This document shows positions 46,307 through 55,765 of a stretch of DNA of 64,000 nt, one piece after another. The position numbers and the translations under genes were made by a program. The stretch is from NCBI GenBank assembly GCA_021838715.1, contig JAKCCX010000005.1:1-64000 (forward strand). Direction: 5' to 3'. The stretch is from Pseudomonadota bacterium. GTDB taxonomy: Bacteria; Pseudomonadota; Gammaproteobacteria; Burkholderiales; Burkholderiaceae_F. The stretch's first letter is position 1; the number at the start of each line of letters is the position of its first letter. The notes under the pieces are model-generated. The model saw nothing but the letters and a program-made list of their open reading frames with translations. It did not search any database and had not been told where the DNA came from.

Positions 46307-47719
46307 ATGGGGTCGGCCAATGACGTCATGAAGATGATCGCGGATAACGAAGTCAAGTTCGTTGATCTGCGGTTCACGGATACCCGCGGCAAGGAGCAGC
46401 ATGTCTCCGTGCCGACCAAGATGTTCGATGCGGAAAAGTTCACCGACGGCCACGCCTTCGACGGCTCGTCGATCGCCGGCTGGAAAGGCATCGAAGCGTC
46501 GGACATGCTGCTGATGCCCGATCCTTCGTCGGCGCGCATGGATCCGTTCCGCGAGGAAAACACCCTCATCCTCACCTGCGACGTGCATGAGCCGAACACC
46601 GGCAAGGGCTACGAGCGCGATCCGCGTTCGCTGGCGCACCGCGCCGAGGCATATCTGAAGTCGAGCGGCATCGGCGACGTCGCCTACTTCGGTCCGGAAC
46701 CCGAATTCTTCATCTTCGATTCCGTGACCTGGAACGTCGACATGTCGGGTTCGTTCGTCAAGATCAAGTCCGAAGAAGCGCCGTGGTCGACCGGCATCGA
46801 ATACGACGGCGGCAACCTGGCGCACCGCGCGCCGGTCAAGGGCGGCTACTTTCCGGTCCCGCCCGTCGATTCGCTGCAGGACATCCGCTCCGAGATGTGC
46901 CTGCTGCTCGAGCAGCAGGGCGTCGAGGTCGAGGTGCACCACCATGAAGTCGCGGCCCCGGGCCAGTGCGAGATCGGCACGAAGTTCAGCAGCCTGGTGA
47001 CGCGCGCGGACTGGATGCAGATCCTGAAGTACACGGTCTGGAACGTCGCCGCGTCGTATGGCAAGACCGCGACCTTCATGCCGAAACCGGTGGTCGGCGA
47101 CAACGGCTCGGGCATGCACGTGCACCAGTCCGTGTGGAAGGACGGCCAGAACCTCTTCGCCGGCAACGGCTACGCCGGGCTGTCCGAGTTCGCGCTCTAT
47201 TACATCGGCGGCATCATCAAGCACGCCCGCGCGCTCAACGCGATCACCAACCCCGGAACCAACTCGTACAAGCGCCTGGTGCCCGGATTCGAGGCGCCGA
47301 TCAACCTGGCGTACTCGGCGCGCAACCGCTCGGCGGCCTGCCGCATCCCCTTCGTCTCGAGCCCGAAGGCGCGTCGCGTCGAAGTGCGCTTCCCGGACCC
47401 GACCGCCAACCCCTACCTGGCGTTCGCGGCGCTGTTGATGGCCGGCCTGGACGGCGTGCAGAACAAGATCCACCCTGGCGACCCGATCGACAAGAACCTG
47501 TACGACCTCGAGCCGGAAGAGGCCGCCAAGGTGCCGACGGTGGCCCACAGCCTGGACCAGGCCCTCGAAGCGCTGGACAAGGATCGTGAGTTCCTGACCC
47601 GCGGCGGGGTGTTCTCGAACGACATGATCGATGCGTACATCGCGCTCAAGCATGAGGAAGTCACCCGCTTCCGCATGACCACGCATCCGGTCGAGTTCGA
47701 CATGTACTACAGCGCGTAA
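46307..47719 (+). CDS. glnA: Glutamine synthetase type I
   Basis: GlnA makes glutamine from glutamate and ammonia and is the main ammonium-assimilating enzyme. The 470-residue protein has [17 protein letters not shown], the ATP-binding [16 protein letters not shown] and the GSI-beta adenylylation loop [10 protein letters not shown] (Tyr399), so activity is likely controlled by GlnE. A strong ribosome-binding site GGAGGAGAGG precedes the ATG by 5 bases. Transcription is probably NtrC/sigma-54-dependent, and the ntrBC genes lie just downstream. Confidence 0.98.
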   Translation: MGSANDVMKMIADNEVKFVDLRFTDTRGKEQHVSVPTKMFDAEKFTDGHAFDGSSIAGWKGIEASDMLLMPDPSSARMDPFREENTLILTCDVHEPNTGKGYERDPRSLAHRAEAYLKSSGIGDVAYFGPEPEFFIFDSVTWNVDMSGSFVKIKSEEAPWSTGIEYDGGNLAHRAPVKGGYFPVPPVDSLQDIRSEMCLLLEQQGVEVEVHHHEVAAPGQCEIGTKFSSLVTRADWMQILKYTVWNVAASYGKTATFMPKPVVGDNGSGMHVHQSVWKDGQNLFAGNGYAGLSEFALYYIGGIIKHARALNAITNPGTNSYKRLVPGFEAPINLAYSARNRSAACRIPFVSSPKARRVEVRFPDPTANPYLAFAALLMAGLDGVQNKIHPGDPIDKNLYDLEPEEAAKVPTVAHSLDQALEALDKDREFLTRGGVFSNDMIDAYIALKHEEVTRFRMTTHPVEFDMYYSA

Positions 47720-47810
47720 CTGCGGTGCACACGGCTCCCGCATTCCCGGCCCGCTCCCCCGAAGGGGCGGATCCGGGGGCGCGGGCGGCCGCGGGTACGG
47801 CGGAAAACGA

Positions 47811-47839
47811 AAAGGGCGGCCGGATGGCCGCCCTTTTTT
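47811..47839 (+). terminator. Rho-independent terminator after glnA
   Basis: An 11-bp stem AAAGGGCGGCC and GGCCGCCCTTT with a GGAT loop, continuing into a T-run (six T in all). It separates glnA from the DUF4124-ntrB-ntrC genes, so these probably have their own promoter as well. Confidence 0.92.
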
Positions 47840-47902
47840 CGGGGGTTTCCTCCCGGGCGCAACGGGGTAGACTTTCCCCGTTTCGCACTTCCTCCCCGAG
47901 CC

Positions 47903-48412
47903 ATGCGCAGCGTCACGATCCTGGTTGCCGTTCTTGCCGCGCTTGCCGGAGGAGTCGCGGCGGGCCGTGCCGCAGCGGCGCCGCTCGACAGTGTTTACGA
48001 GTGCACCGATGCGGATGGGAACCGGAGCTACCAGAACGTTCCGGATTCCTCGTCCTGCCGTCGCCTGGACGGTCTGGTTGCCAGCGTTCCCACGCCGGAG
48101 CGATCCCGCGTGCGTCGGGCGCATCCGCGGCGACCGTATGTGATGGAAACGAATTTCCCGCGGATCAGTCCGGCAACGCAACGGGCGCGCGACCTCGGCC
48201 GCCATCGCCTGCTGGAGGACGAACTGCACGCCGAAGAGGGCCGGCTCGCGCGCTTGCGGGCGGAGTACGGTCGGATGCAGTCGCTGGCGGCAACGGGCGG
48301 TGCGCCCGGCGGCTCCGGCGATCGGGCGCAGCAGATCTCCGACGACATCGAACGCGCGCGCGAGAACATCACATCCCTGCATCAGGAATTGCTGGCAGGC
48401 AACCGGTACTGA
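47903..48412 (+). CDS. DUF4124-domain exported protein
   Basis: A 169-residue protein with a signal peptide (residues about 1-25, VAGRAAAA) and a DUF4124 domain (SVYECTDADGNRSYQNVPDSSSCRRL) containing two Cys. A helical C-terminus follows (LLEDELHAEEGRLARLRAEYGRMQ). Function unknown. Proteins of this family occur between glnA and ntrB in many betaproteobacteria. Confidence 0.8.
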   Translation: MRSVTILVAVLAALAGGVAAGRAAAAPLDSVYECTDADGNRSYQNVPDSSSCRRLDGLVASVPTPERSRVRRAHPRRPYVMETNFPRISPATQRARDLGRHRLLEDELHAEEGRLARLRAEYGRMQSLAATGGAPGGSGDRAQQISDDIERARENITSLHQELLAGNRY

Positions 48413-48484
48413 GCGTGGCGGGGCCGCGCGGTCGCCGGCATGCCGCGTCGCCTCGATCCGGGTGATGGAACGAGGCCGGATTGC

Positions 48485-49561
48485 ATGATGGAAACGGAAC
48501 TCGATTTTCTGTCCGTCGCGGTCCTGCTGGTTGACCGCGCCGGCGTCGTCCGCCGCGCCAACGCCGCGGCGGAGACGACCTTCGATCTCTCCCGTCGCCT
48601 GCTCGAAGGGCATGCCGCCCGGTCGCTGTTCGTGCAGTCGGTCCAGATCGACGAACTGCTCGCGGGCATCCCGGCCGACGGCGAGTTTCCGCAACGGCGC
48701 CTGCTGATGGCGGTGCGCCGCTCGCTGCGCGAGCCGCTGCCGGTGGTGGTGGTCGCCGGGCCCGCCGCCGTGGAGGGTCTGGCGCTGGTCCTCGAAGTGT
48801 TCGACCCCGGCGTGGTGGGCAGGGTGATGCGGGAGGACCGTCGTGCCGACATCAGCGAGACCAACCGGCGCCTGCTGCGCAATCTGGCGCACGAAATCCG
48901 CAACCCGTTGGGCGGGATCCGGGGCGCTGCGCAATTGCTCGAGTCGGAACTGTCCGGCTCCGACCAGCGCGAATACACGCGCGTCATCATTTCGGAGGCC
49001 GACCGGCTGCAATCGCTGCTCGATCGGGTGCTGGCGCCCAGTCGCGGCCCACGCGTCGTCGAGGCAATCAATGTCCACGAGGTCTGCGAGCGGGTGCGTT
49101 CGGTCATTCTGGCCGAGCATCCGGTGGGTCTGGAGGTGGTGCGCGACTACGACGCGTCGATTCCCGAAATCCAGGCCGACCGGGAACAGTTGATCCAGGT
49201 CCTGCTCAACGTCGTGCGCAACGCCGCCCAAGCGCTGGCGGCGCGCATCGCGCAGGGGGATGCGCGGATCGTGCTGCGGACGCGGATCGCAAGGCAGGTG
49301 ACGTTCGCACGCTTTCATTGTCCGCTGGCATTGGATTTGCGTGTCATCGACAACGGTCCGGGGGTTGCCGAGGAAATCCGCGAGCGGGTCTTCGATCCGC
49401 TCGTCTCGGGCCGCGAGGGCGGCAGCGGCCTGGGGCTGGCGCTGGCGCAGGGGTACATCGAAGACAACGGCGGCATGATCGATTTCGAGACCGAACCGGG
49501 ACGGACGCAGTTCCGGATTCTGTTGCCGATCGATCGGGCGCCAAGCGAGACGACGGGGTGA
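48485..49561 (+). CDS. ntrB: Nitrogen regulation sensor kinase NtrB
   Basis: NtrB (GlnL) phosphorylates or dephosphorylates NtrC according to PII/nitrogen status. The 358-residue protein has an N-terminal PAS domain (LDFLSVAVLLVDRAGVVRRANAAAE), the H-box NLAHEIRNPLGGIRG (His136), the N-box (LNVVRNAAQAL) and G-boxes (DNGPGV, GSGLGLALAQG). It is cytoplasmic with no membrane helices. ATG 48485 is followed by a second ATG at 48488; an upstream in-frame ATG at 48440 precedes the conserved PAS start. Confidence 0.96.
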   Translation: MMETELDFLSVAVLLVDRAGVVRRANAAAETTFDLSRRLLEGHAARSLFVQSVQIDELLAGIPADGEFPQRRLLMAVRRSLREPLPVVVVAGPAAVEGLALVLEVFDPGVVGRVMREDRRADISETNRRLLRNLAHEIRNPLGGIRGAAQLLESELSGSDQREYTRVIISEADRLQSLLDRVLAPSRGPRVVEAINVHEVCERVRSVILAEHPVGLEVVRDYDASIPEIQADREQLIQVLLNVVRNAAQALAARIAQGDARIVLRTRIARQVTFARFHCPLALDLRVIDNGPGVAEEIRERVFDPLVSGREGGSGLGLALAQGYIEDNGGMIDFETEPGRTQFRILLPIDRAPSETTG

Positions 49562-49571
49562 GCGCAGCGGC

Positions 49572-51131
49572 ATGAACAGGGACGAAGAGGCAGGGCGGTC
49601 CGTTGCGGCGGACAAGTCGGGGGCGTCCGTCTGGGTGGCGGACGACGACCGGTCGATCCGATGGGTGCTCGAAAAGGCGCTGGAGCGGGCCGGCTTGCCG
49701 GCGCGGATGTTCGCCAACGCCGCCGAAGTCCTCGAGGCATTGGCGACCGAGCAGCCGCGGGTGCTGGTGTCGGATATCCGCATGCCGGGGACGAGCGGGA
49801 TCGACCTGCTGCAGGAGGTGAAGCGGCGGGCTCCCGGACTGCCGGTGATCATCATGACGGCGTACTCGGATCTGGAAAGCGCGGTATCGGCGTTTCAGGG
49901 CGGGGCGTTCGAGTACCTGACCAAGCCGTTCGACGTCGACAAGGCGATCGCGCTCGTCCGCCGGGCGCTGGATGAAGGGGCGCCGCAGCGCGAGCCGGCC
50001 GAGGAATCGGTCGCGCTGCCGGAAATCCTCGGCCAGGCGCCGGCCATGCAGGAGGTGTTCCGCGCCATCGGTCGCCTCTCCCAGTCGAGTGCGACGGTGT
50101 TGCTGACCGGGGAGTCGGGAAGCGGCAAGGAAGTGGTCGCGCGGGCGCTGCATCGCCACAGTACCCGGGCGTCCGGACCGTTCATCGCGCTCAACACCGC
50201 CGCGATCCCGCGCGACCTGCTGGAGTCGGAATTGTTCGGGCACGAGCGGGGGGCGTTCACCGGCGCCCAGGCCACGCGTCGCGGCCGGTTCGAGCAGGCC
50301 GAAGGCGGCACGCTGTTTCTCGATGAGATCGGCGACATGCCGGCGGATCTCCAGACGCGCCTGCTGCGGGTGCTGTCCGACGGGTTCTTCTACCGGGTGG
50401 GCGGGCAGCAGCCGATCAAGGCCGATGCGCGGGTGATCGCGGCGACCCACCAGGACCTCGAAGGGCTGGTGCGGGCCGGGCGATTCCGCGAAGACCTCTT
50501 TCACCGCCTGAACGTCATCCGCCTGCGTTTGCCGCCGCTGCGCGAACGCCGCGAGGACATTCCGCTGCTGGCGCGGCATTTCCTCGCCCGCAGCGCCAAG
50601 GAACTGGGCGTCGAACCGAAGCGGCTCACCGAGGAGGCTTTGCAGTTCCTTTCGCACCTGCCGTTGCCGGGCAATGTCCGTCAGCTCGAGAACCTCTGCC
50701 ACTGGCTCACGGTGCTGGCGCCGGCGCAATCGATCCGCGTCGAGGATCTGCCCGCCGAGTTGCGGGCGGGGACGATCGCCACGGCGGGAATTCCCGCCGC
50801 GGCGGCCGCGGACACCGCGCCCGGCCGGCCCGCGATCGGCGCGGAAGGCGTTTCCGCATCCGCCGCTTCGGTCGTGGCCGATGGCGGCGCACCGCGGCTT
50901 GCCCCGGGGGATTGGCGCCTGACCCTGCGGGCCGAGGTGCGCAAGCGTCTGGACGCCGGGGAATCGTCCCTGATGGACGAACTGGCACGCGACTTCGAAA
51001 CCGTGGTGATCGGCACCGTGCTCGATGCGCTGCACGGGCGGCGCATCGACGCGGCCGCCCGCCTCGGGCTCGGGCGGAACACCATCACCCGCAAGATCCG
51101 GGAGCTCAAGCTGGAGCATTCCGCAGACTGA
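49572..51131 (+). CDS. ntrC: Nitrogen regulation response regulator NtrC
   Basis: NtrC (GlnG) activates sigma-54 promoters under nitrogen limitation. The 519-residue protein has a receiver domain with the phospho-acceptor in LVSDIRMPG (Asp68), an AAA+ domain with Walker A GESGSGKE, the sigma-54-contacting loop ERGAFTGA and GTLFLDEIGDM, and a C-terminal Fis-type helix-turn-helix (AARLGLGRNTITRKIREL). The Ala/Gly-rich linker before the Fis domain is longer than usual. It begins 10 bases after ntrB. Confidence 0.97.
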   Translation: MNRDEEAGRSVAADKSGASVWVADDDRSIRWVLEKALERAGLPARMFANAAEVLEALATEQPRVLVSDIRMPGTSGIDLLQEVKRRAPGLPVIIMTAYSDLESAVSAFQGGAFEYLTKPFDVDKAIALVRRALDEGAPQREPAEESVALPEILGQAPAMQEVFRAIGRLSQSSATVLLTGESGSGKEVVARALHRHSTRASGPFIALNTAAIPRDLLESELFGHERGAFTGAQATRRGRFEQAEGGTLFLDEIGDMPADLQTRLLRVLSDGFFYRVGGQQPIKADARVIAATHQDLEGLVRAGRFREDLFHRLNVIRLRLPPLRERREDIPLLARHFLARSAKELGVEPKRLTEEALQFLSHLPLPGNVRQLENLCHWLTVLAPAQSIRVEDLPAELRAGTIATAGIPAAAAADTAPGRPAIGAEGVSASAASVVADGGAPRLAPGDWRLTLRAEVRKRLDAGESSLMDELARDFETVVIGTVLDALHGRRIDAAARLGLGRNTITRKIRELKLEHSAD

Positions 51132-51202
51132 AAGAGGGTGTTCGGCCCGCAAACTTGGGGGCGGAACCTTCGAAGATCGGCCGGCGCCGTCGCATTTCTT
51201 TA

Positions 51203-51251
51203 CATTTCAAAAGAAGAATTCGCTTCGAATTTTTCTATCCTTTTGAAAATG
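51203..51251. promoter_or_regulatory. Inverted repeat upstream of the PEP-CTERM sigma-54 promoter
   Basis: CATTTCAAAAG (51203-51213) and CTTTTGAAAATG (51240-51251) are inverted copies apart from one extra base, about 26 bases apart. Position just upstream of the -24 element suits an enhancer-binding site or a short terminator-like structure for ntrC. Confidence 0.4.
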
Positions 51252-51266
51252 CGGGGTTTTTGTTTT

Positions 51267-51282
51267 TTGGCATCGATGTTGC
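51267..51282 (+). promoter_or_regulatory. Sigma-54 promoter of the PEP-CTERM gene
   Basis: TTGGCAT-N5-TTGC. The GG (51269-51270) and GC (51281-51282) are 10 bases apart, and TGGCAT-N5-TTGC differs from the consensus TGGCAC-N5-TTGC at one base. The start of transcription would be near 51294, leaving a 45-base leader. Confidence 0.8.
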
Positions 51283-51338
51283 TTGTTTCTCCCCCGAGCA
51301 TCGTGTAGTTCAAACGTCGTAAAGGATAGGGGAGAAGC

Positions 51339-52082
51339 ATGATGGCAATTTCCAGGAGCTTTCGAGGCAATCTTCGGGCCGGTGCACTGGCCCTCGCCGT
51401 CGGCCTGACCTTCGCCGGGCCGGCGTTTGCTACCGCCAACAACGATGGGCCGCCAACCGGGGCAATCCTGGATCTCAATGGCCAGTCGATCAATCACGGA
51501 GCGCCCGTCACGGAGTCGGTGAACTTCACGGCCGGACTGGCAAATACCGCGATCACGTTTGCCTTCCGGGAGGACCCTTCCTTCATCCTTTTCGGTAATG
51601 CATCGCTGATCGACAACACGACCTCGAGCGGTAATTTGCTGGCCAACGGCGATTTTTCGGGTGGAACCTATTTGAACAACGGGAATTCGGGCACCCCGAA
51701 CGGCTGGACCTACGCAAATATCTATGGCGCCACCTTTGGGGGATATGTCTCGGGGGGATGTAGCGGCTTCGCTTCCGGATCCTGCTGGGTTGACGGCGCG
51801 GTGCAGGCGTACGACGCAATCAGCCAGACGGTCGCGACAACCGTGGGAAATCAATACACCCTGTCGTTTGCGTATACCGACATCGGCGGCTTGTCGACCT
51901 TTTCCGATTTGTCGACCAACGGCAATACGACGAATACCGGCGGGAACGGCGTCGACATCCTGGCCTACGCGCAAGCCGGACTGCCTCCCCCGAGCGTCCC
52001 GGAACCGGCCACGCTTGGCTTGCTGGGGATGGCCCTCGTCGGCGCGGGCGCCGCCCGGCGGATGCGCAACAAGCGGAACTGA
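51339..52082 (+). CDS. PEP-CTERM sorting-domain protein
   Basis: A secreted 247-residue protein with a signal peptide (about residues 1-32, FAGPAFATA) and a C-terminal PEP-CTERM tail: VPEPATLGLLGMALVGAGA followed by a basic end RRMRNKRN. Exosortase (EpsH/XrtA-type) recognises this tail and removes it, releasing the protein to the cell surface or matrix. The body is rich in Gly, Asn, Ser and Thr with few Lys. GC is lower than in neighbouring genes. A good ribosome-binding site (AGGGGAGAAG) precedes ATG 51339; ATG 51342 is also possible. The exosortase gene is not in this window. Confidence 0.9.
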   Translation: MMAISRSFRGNLRAGALALAVGLTFAGPAFATANNDGPPTGAILDLNGQSINHGAPVTESVNFTAGLANTAITFAFREDPSFILFGNASLIDNTTSSGNLLANGDFSGGTYLNNGNSGTPNGWTYANIYGATFGGYVSGGCSGFASGSCWVDGAVQAYDAISQTVATTVGNQYTLSFAYTDIGGLSTFSDLSTNGNTTNTGGNGVDILAYAQAGLPPPSVPEPATLGLLGMALVGAGAARRMRNKRN

Positions 52083-52145
52083 TCGCCGAGACCGAAGGGG
52101 CGGACGGGCGCCGCGACCGACCTATGCCGGTGCGGCGCCCCTGGG

Positions 52146-52925
52146 TCACCCGATCGTCGCGATGACCGGCGCGTGGTCGCTGGGCTGTTCGTTGCGGCGC
52201 GGGCCGACGTCGATGGCGCAGGCCGTGCATTGCGCGGCAAGCGCCCCGCTCAGCAGGATGTGGTCGATGCGCAGGCCCATCTTGCGGCGGAATGCGAGGT
52301 TGCGGTAGTCCCACCAGGTGTAGGAACGATCGGCTTGTTCGAACCGCCGGAACGCGTCGTGCAGGCCGAGTGCGAGCAGGCCGCGGAAGGCGGCGCGCTC
52401 GGGTTCGGAAAACAGCACCTGGCCTTCCCAGAGCGCGGGATCATGCACGTCGCGCGCTTCGGGGGCGATGTTGAAGTCGCCGGCGAGCGCCAGCCGCGGG
52501 TGGCTGGCGAGTTCGCCGCGCAGCCATTGCGCGAGCGCCGTGATCCATTGCAGCTTGTACGCGTACTTGTCGCTGCCGACGCTTTGGCCGTTCGGGAAGT
52601 AGGCGCAGACCACGCGGATTCCCGCCGTGGTGACGGCGATCAGGCGTTTCTGCGGGTCGTCCAGCCCCGGCAGGGCCGTCACGATGTCCTGGGCGTCGTC
52701 GCCCAGGGTCTCCTTGCGCAGCAGGATGGCGACGCCGTTGTATGTCTTCTGTCCGGCGAACAGGCTGTGGTATCCCGCTTCGTCGAGCGCGGCCACCGGA
52801 AAATTCTCGTCGGTGAGCTTGGTTTCCTGCAGGCAGACGACGTCGACCGGTTGCGCCTGCAGCCAGGAAAGGAGCTGTGGCAGCCGGACTTTGAGCGAGT
52901 TGACGTTCCAGGTGGCGATGCGCAT
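52146..52925 (-). CDS. xthA: Exodeoxyribonuclease III
   Basis: XthA is an AP endonuclease and 3'-5' exonuclease of base-excision repair. The 259-residue protein has MRIATWNVNSLKVRL, CLQETKLTDENFP (catalytic Glu), LALAGDFNIAPEARDV, TWWDYRN and the end motif RIDHILLS with QPSDHAPV. ATG 52925 is chosen because the fold starts there; six extra codons to ATG 52943 are possible. Confidence 0.95.
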   Translation of the reverse strand: MRIATWNVNSLKVRLPQLLSWLQAQPVDVVCLQETKLTDENFPVAALDEAGYHSLFAGQKTYNGVAILLRKETLGDDAQDIVTALPGLDDPQKRLIAVTTAGIRVVCAYFPNGQSVGSDKYAYKLQWITALAQWLRGELASHPRLALAGDFNIAPEARDVHDPALWEGQVLFSEPERAAFRGLLALGLHDAFRRFEQADRSYTWWDYRNLAFRRKMGLRIDHILLSGALAAQCTACAIDVGPRRNEQPSDHAPVIATIG

Positions 52926-53007
52926 GGTTGCGGGATCGTACACCGGGGCGGTCGGCGCGCCCGGCGCTTCCGCCTGGACGGGAACTTCGGGCGCGGAGGA
53001 ACGGCGC

Positions 53008-53802
53008 CTACCCGAACCGTCCGGTGATGTAGTCCTCGGTCTGCCGCTTCTTCGGCTTGGTGAAGAGTTCCGCCGTCGGTCCGAACTCGATGAGCTCGCC
53101 CAGGAACATGTACGCGGTATAGGCGGAGACGCGCGCCGCCTGCTGCATGTTGTGCGTGACGATCACGATGGTGTAGTCGCCCTGAAGGTCGGCGAGCAGC
53201 TGTTCGATCCGTCCGGTGGCGATCGGGTCGAGCGCCGAGGTCGGCTCGTCGAGCAGCAGCACCTGCGGCCGCAGGGCCACCGCGCGGGCGATGCACAGCC
53301 GCTGCTGCTGGCCGCCGGACAGGCTCATCGCACTGCTGTGCAGCTTGTCCTTGACCTCGTCCCAGAGCGCGGCGTCGCGCAGCGCCTGTTCCACCCGTTC
53401 TTCGAGTTCGAAGCGCGGCAGGCGGTAATGGTGCCGCAGGCCGTAGGCGACGTTTTCATAGATCGAAAGCGGGAACGGAACGGCCTTCTGGAACACCATG
53501 CCGACGCGCGAGCGCAGATGGTTGAGCGAATATCCCGGGTCGAGGATGTTCTCGCCGTCGAGCAGGATCGTGCCCCTGGCCTCCAGGCCGGCGTAGGCGG
53601 AATAGATCCGGTTGAAGATCCGCAGCAGCGTCGACTTGCCGCAGCCCGAGGGTCCAATAATTGCCGTGACCTTGTGTTCGGGAATGTCGAGCGAGATGTT
53701 CTTGAGCGCGTGAAAACCGCGGTAGTAGAAGTCGAGGTCGCGCACCGAAATCTTGATGCGCTCCGCCTGCACCATGGCCGGGTCGCCTGTGCCGTCCATC
53801 AC
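53008..53802 (-). CDS. pstB: Phosphate ABC transporter ATP-binding protein PstB
   Basis: The ATPase of the high-affinity phosphate importer. The 264-residue protein has Walker [11 protein letters not shown] (about residues 49-58), signature [14 protein letters not shown], Walker [12 protein letters not shown] and the switch His in VTHNMQQA. Its ATG overlaps the pstA stop. No phoU gene follows; xthA is next on the same strand. Confidence 0.97.
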   Translation of the reverse strand: MMDGTGDPAMVQAERIKISVRDLDFYYRGFHALKNISLDIPEHKVTAIIGPSGCGKSTLLRIFNRIYSAYAGLEARGTILLDGENILDPGYSLNHLRSRVGMVFQKAVPFPLSIYENVAYGLRHHYRLPRFELEERVEQALRDAALWDEVKDKLHSSAMSLSGGQQQRLCIARAVALRPQVLLLDEPTSALDPIATGRIEQLLADLQGDYTIVIVTHNMQQAARVSAYTAYMFLGELIEFGPTAELFTKPKKRQTEDYITGRFG

Positions 53803-54686
53803 GAATGCCCTTCGACCCGATTGCGCAGCAGGAGCGCCCGCGTTCCGACGCTCAGGAGCAGCACGAACAGCGTGACGATGAATGCGCCGGCCCAGGCCAG
53901 CGCGTGCCAGGAGTCGTACGGGCTCATGGCGAACTGGAAGATCACGATCGGCACGCTCGCCGTCGGCGCGTTGAGGTTGGGCGCCCAGTACTGGTTGTTC
54001 AGAGCGGTGAAGAGCAGGGGGGCGGTTTCGCCGCTGATCCGTGCCAGGCCCAGCAGGATGCCGGTGAGGATGCCGGGCGCGGCGGCGCGGTAGAGGATCT
54101 GCACCGTCACTTTCCAGCGCGGGATCCCCAGCGACAGGGCGGCCTCGCGCATCACGTTGGGGACGAGGCGCAGGGTTTCGTCGGTGGTTCGCACGACCAC
54201 CGGCAGGACGATGAGGCTCAGGGCGAGGGCGCCGGCCCAGCCCGAAAAATGTCCGACCGGTCGGACCGCCACGGTGTAGATGAAGAGTCCGAGCACGATG
54301 GACGGCGCCGACAGCAGGATGTCGTTCACGAAGCGGACCAGTTCCCGCAGTGCGGGGCGGCGCTCGGCGAATTCCGAAAGATAGGTCCCCGCGGCCACGC
54401 CGATCGGCGCACCGATCGCGATGCCGAGGGCGCTCATCAGCAGGCTCCCGACCAGTGCGTTGGCCAGGCCGCCGTCGTCGCCTGGGGGCGGGGTGATCTG
54501 CGTGAAGATCGCCGGGGTCATCGCGCGAATGCCGTTGCGGACCGTCACGAGGAGGATCCAGGCGAGGCAGAGCAGGCCGAACGCCGTGGCCACGAACCCG
54601 AGCAGGTTGGCGAGCACGTTGGCGGCGCGGCGGCGGCGGTAGCGCCGTTCGACGATGCGAGGCAGCGAGATCAAGGAAGCGGCCAT
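53799..54686 (-). CDS. pstA: Phosphate ABC transporter permease PstA
   Basis: The second inner-membrane permease of the phosphate importer, 295 residues, with about six membrane helices and the EAA-type loop ([22 protein letters not shown]). The ATG at 54686 shares one base with the pstC stop (TGATG). It is encoded between pstC and pstB in the standard order. Confidence 0.95.
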   Translation of the reverse strand: MAASLISLPRIVERRYRRRRAANVLANLLGFVATAFGLLCLAWILLVTVRNGIRAMTPAIFTQITPPPGDDGGLANALVGSLLMSALGIAIGAPIGVAAGTYLSEFAERRPALRELVRFVNDILLSAPSIVLGLFIYTVAVRPVGHFSGWAGALALSLIVLPVVVRTTDETLRLVPNVMREAALSLGIPRWKVTVQILYRAAAPGILTGILLGLARISGETAPLLFTALNNQYWAPNLNAPTASVPIVIFQFAMSPYDSWHALAWAGAFIVTLFVLLLSVGTRALLLRNRVEGHS

Positions 54687-55681
54687 CAGCGACCCTCTCT
54701 CCGGGCGAGCCGGTACAGCATGAAACGTGCGATCGCCAGCACGATGAACGTCACGACGAACAGGAGGAAGCCCAGCGCGATGAGCGACGACAGGTAGATG
54801 TCGGAGTCGGCTTCGGTGAATTCGTTGGCGAGCGTCGCGGCAATCGAGTTGCCGGGCATCAGCAGCGAGAGATGCAGCGCGTGTTCGTTGCCGAGGACGA
54901 AGGTGACCGCCATGGTCTCTCCCAGGGCGCGGCCCAGGCCCAGGAAAATGCCCCCGACCACCGCCGAGCGGGTGTAGGGGAGCACCACTTTCCAGACCAC
55001 TTCCCAGGTTGTGGAGCCCAGCGCGTACGCCGATTCCTTCAGCGCGTGGGGCACGGCGAGAAAGACGTCGCGCATCACCGACGAGATGAACGGCACCACC
55101 ATCACGCCCAGGACGATGCCGGCGGTGAGCATCCCGATGCCCAGCGGCGGTCCGCGGAACAGCATCCCGATTCCGGGAATGCCGCCCAGATGGCTGTTGA
55201 TCCAGGGCAGGACGTAGGTCGCCATGAACGGGACGAACGAGAACAGCCCCCACATCCCGTAGATGATGGACGGAATGCCGGCGAGCAGTTCGATCGCTGC
55301 GCCCACCGGTCCGCGCAGCCAGCGCGGCGCGATTTCGGTGAGGAACAGCGCAATGCCGAAGCTGACCGGGACGGCGACCAGCATCGCGATGACCGAGGTG
55401 ACGAGGGTGCCGTAGATCGGCACGAAGGCGCCGAACTGGCGATTGACTGCATCCCAGTCGCGGCTGATGAGGAATTTCCACCCGAAGGTGTGGAAGGCGA
55501 GCCGTCCGCCCCACAGCATCGAGCCCGCTGCGGCGCCGAGCACCAGCAGCACGGATATGGCGGCGCCGAACAGAATGCCGTGAAAGGCGTGGTCTTGGCG
55601 CGTTTCGGCGCGCGCGCGCGCAAGACGAGGCGCGTCGTCCGGAACGGCCGGGGCGGATAACGGCACGGTCGAAAGTTTCAT
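54686..55681 (-). CDS. pstC: Phosphate ABC transporter permease PstC
   Basis: First permease of the phosphate importer, 331 residues. Membrane helices begin at about residue 35 ([19 protein letters not shown]). Conserved parts include [15 protein letters not shown], the EAA loop ([22 protein letters not shown]) and [18 protein letters not shown]. Confidence 0.95.
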   Translation of the reverse strand: MKLSTVPLSAPAVPDDAPRLARARAETRQDHAFHGILFGAAISVLLVLGAAAGSMLWGGRLAFHTFGWKFLISRDWDAVNRQFGAFVPIYGTLVTSVIAMLVAVPVSFGIALFLTEIAPRWLRGPVGAAIELLAGIPSIIYGMWGLFSFVPFMATYVLPWINSHLGGIPGIGMLFRGPPLGIGMLTAGIVLGVMVVPFISSVMRDVFLAVPHALKESAYALGSTTWEVVWKVVLPYTRSAVVGGIFLGLGRALGETMAVTFVLGNEHALHLSLLMPGNSIAATLANEFTEADSDIYLSSLIALGFLLFVVTFIVLAIARFMLYRLARREGR

Positions 55682-55690
55682 TGCATCAGG

Positions 55691-55723
55691 AAAAAGCCCC
55701 GCGGCGGTGCGGTGCCGCGGGGC
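55691..55723 (-). terminator. Hairpin between pstS and pstC (attenuator-like)
   Basis: On the minus strand, a 9-bp stem GCCCCGCGG and CCGCGGGGC with a 10-base loop runs into TTTTT. Located just after pstS, it would let most transcripts end there and give excess binding protein over the membrane subunits. Confidence 0.8.
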
Positions 55724-55765
55724 GATGGACCACTTCCGGTCGGGATTCTGACAGGAAGCCGATCG

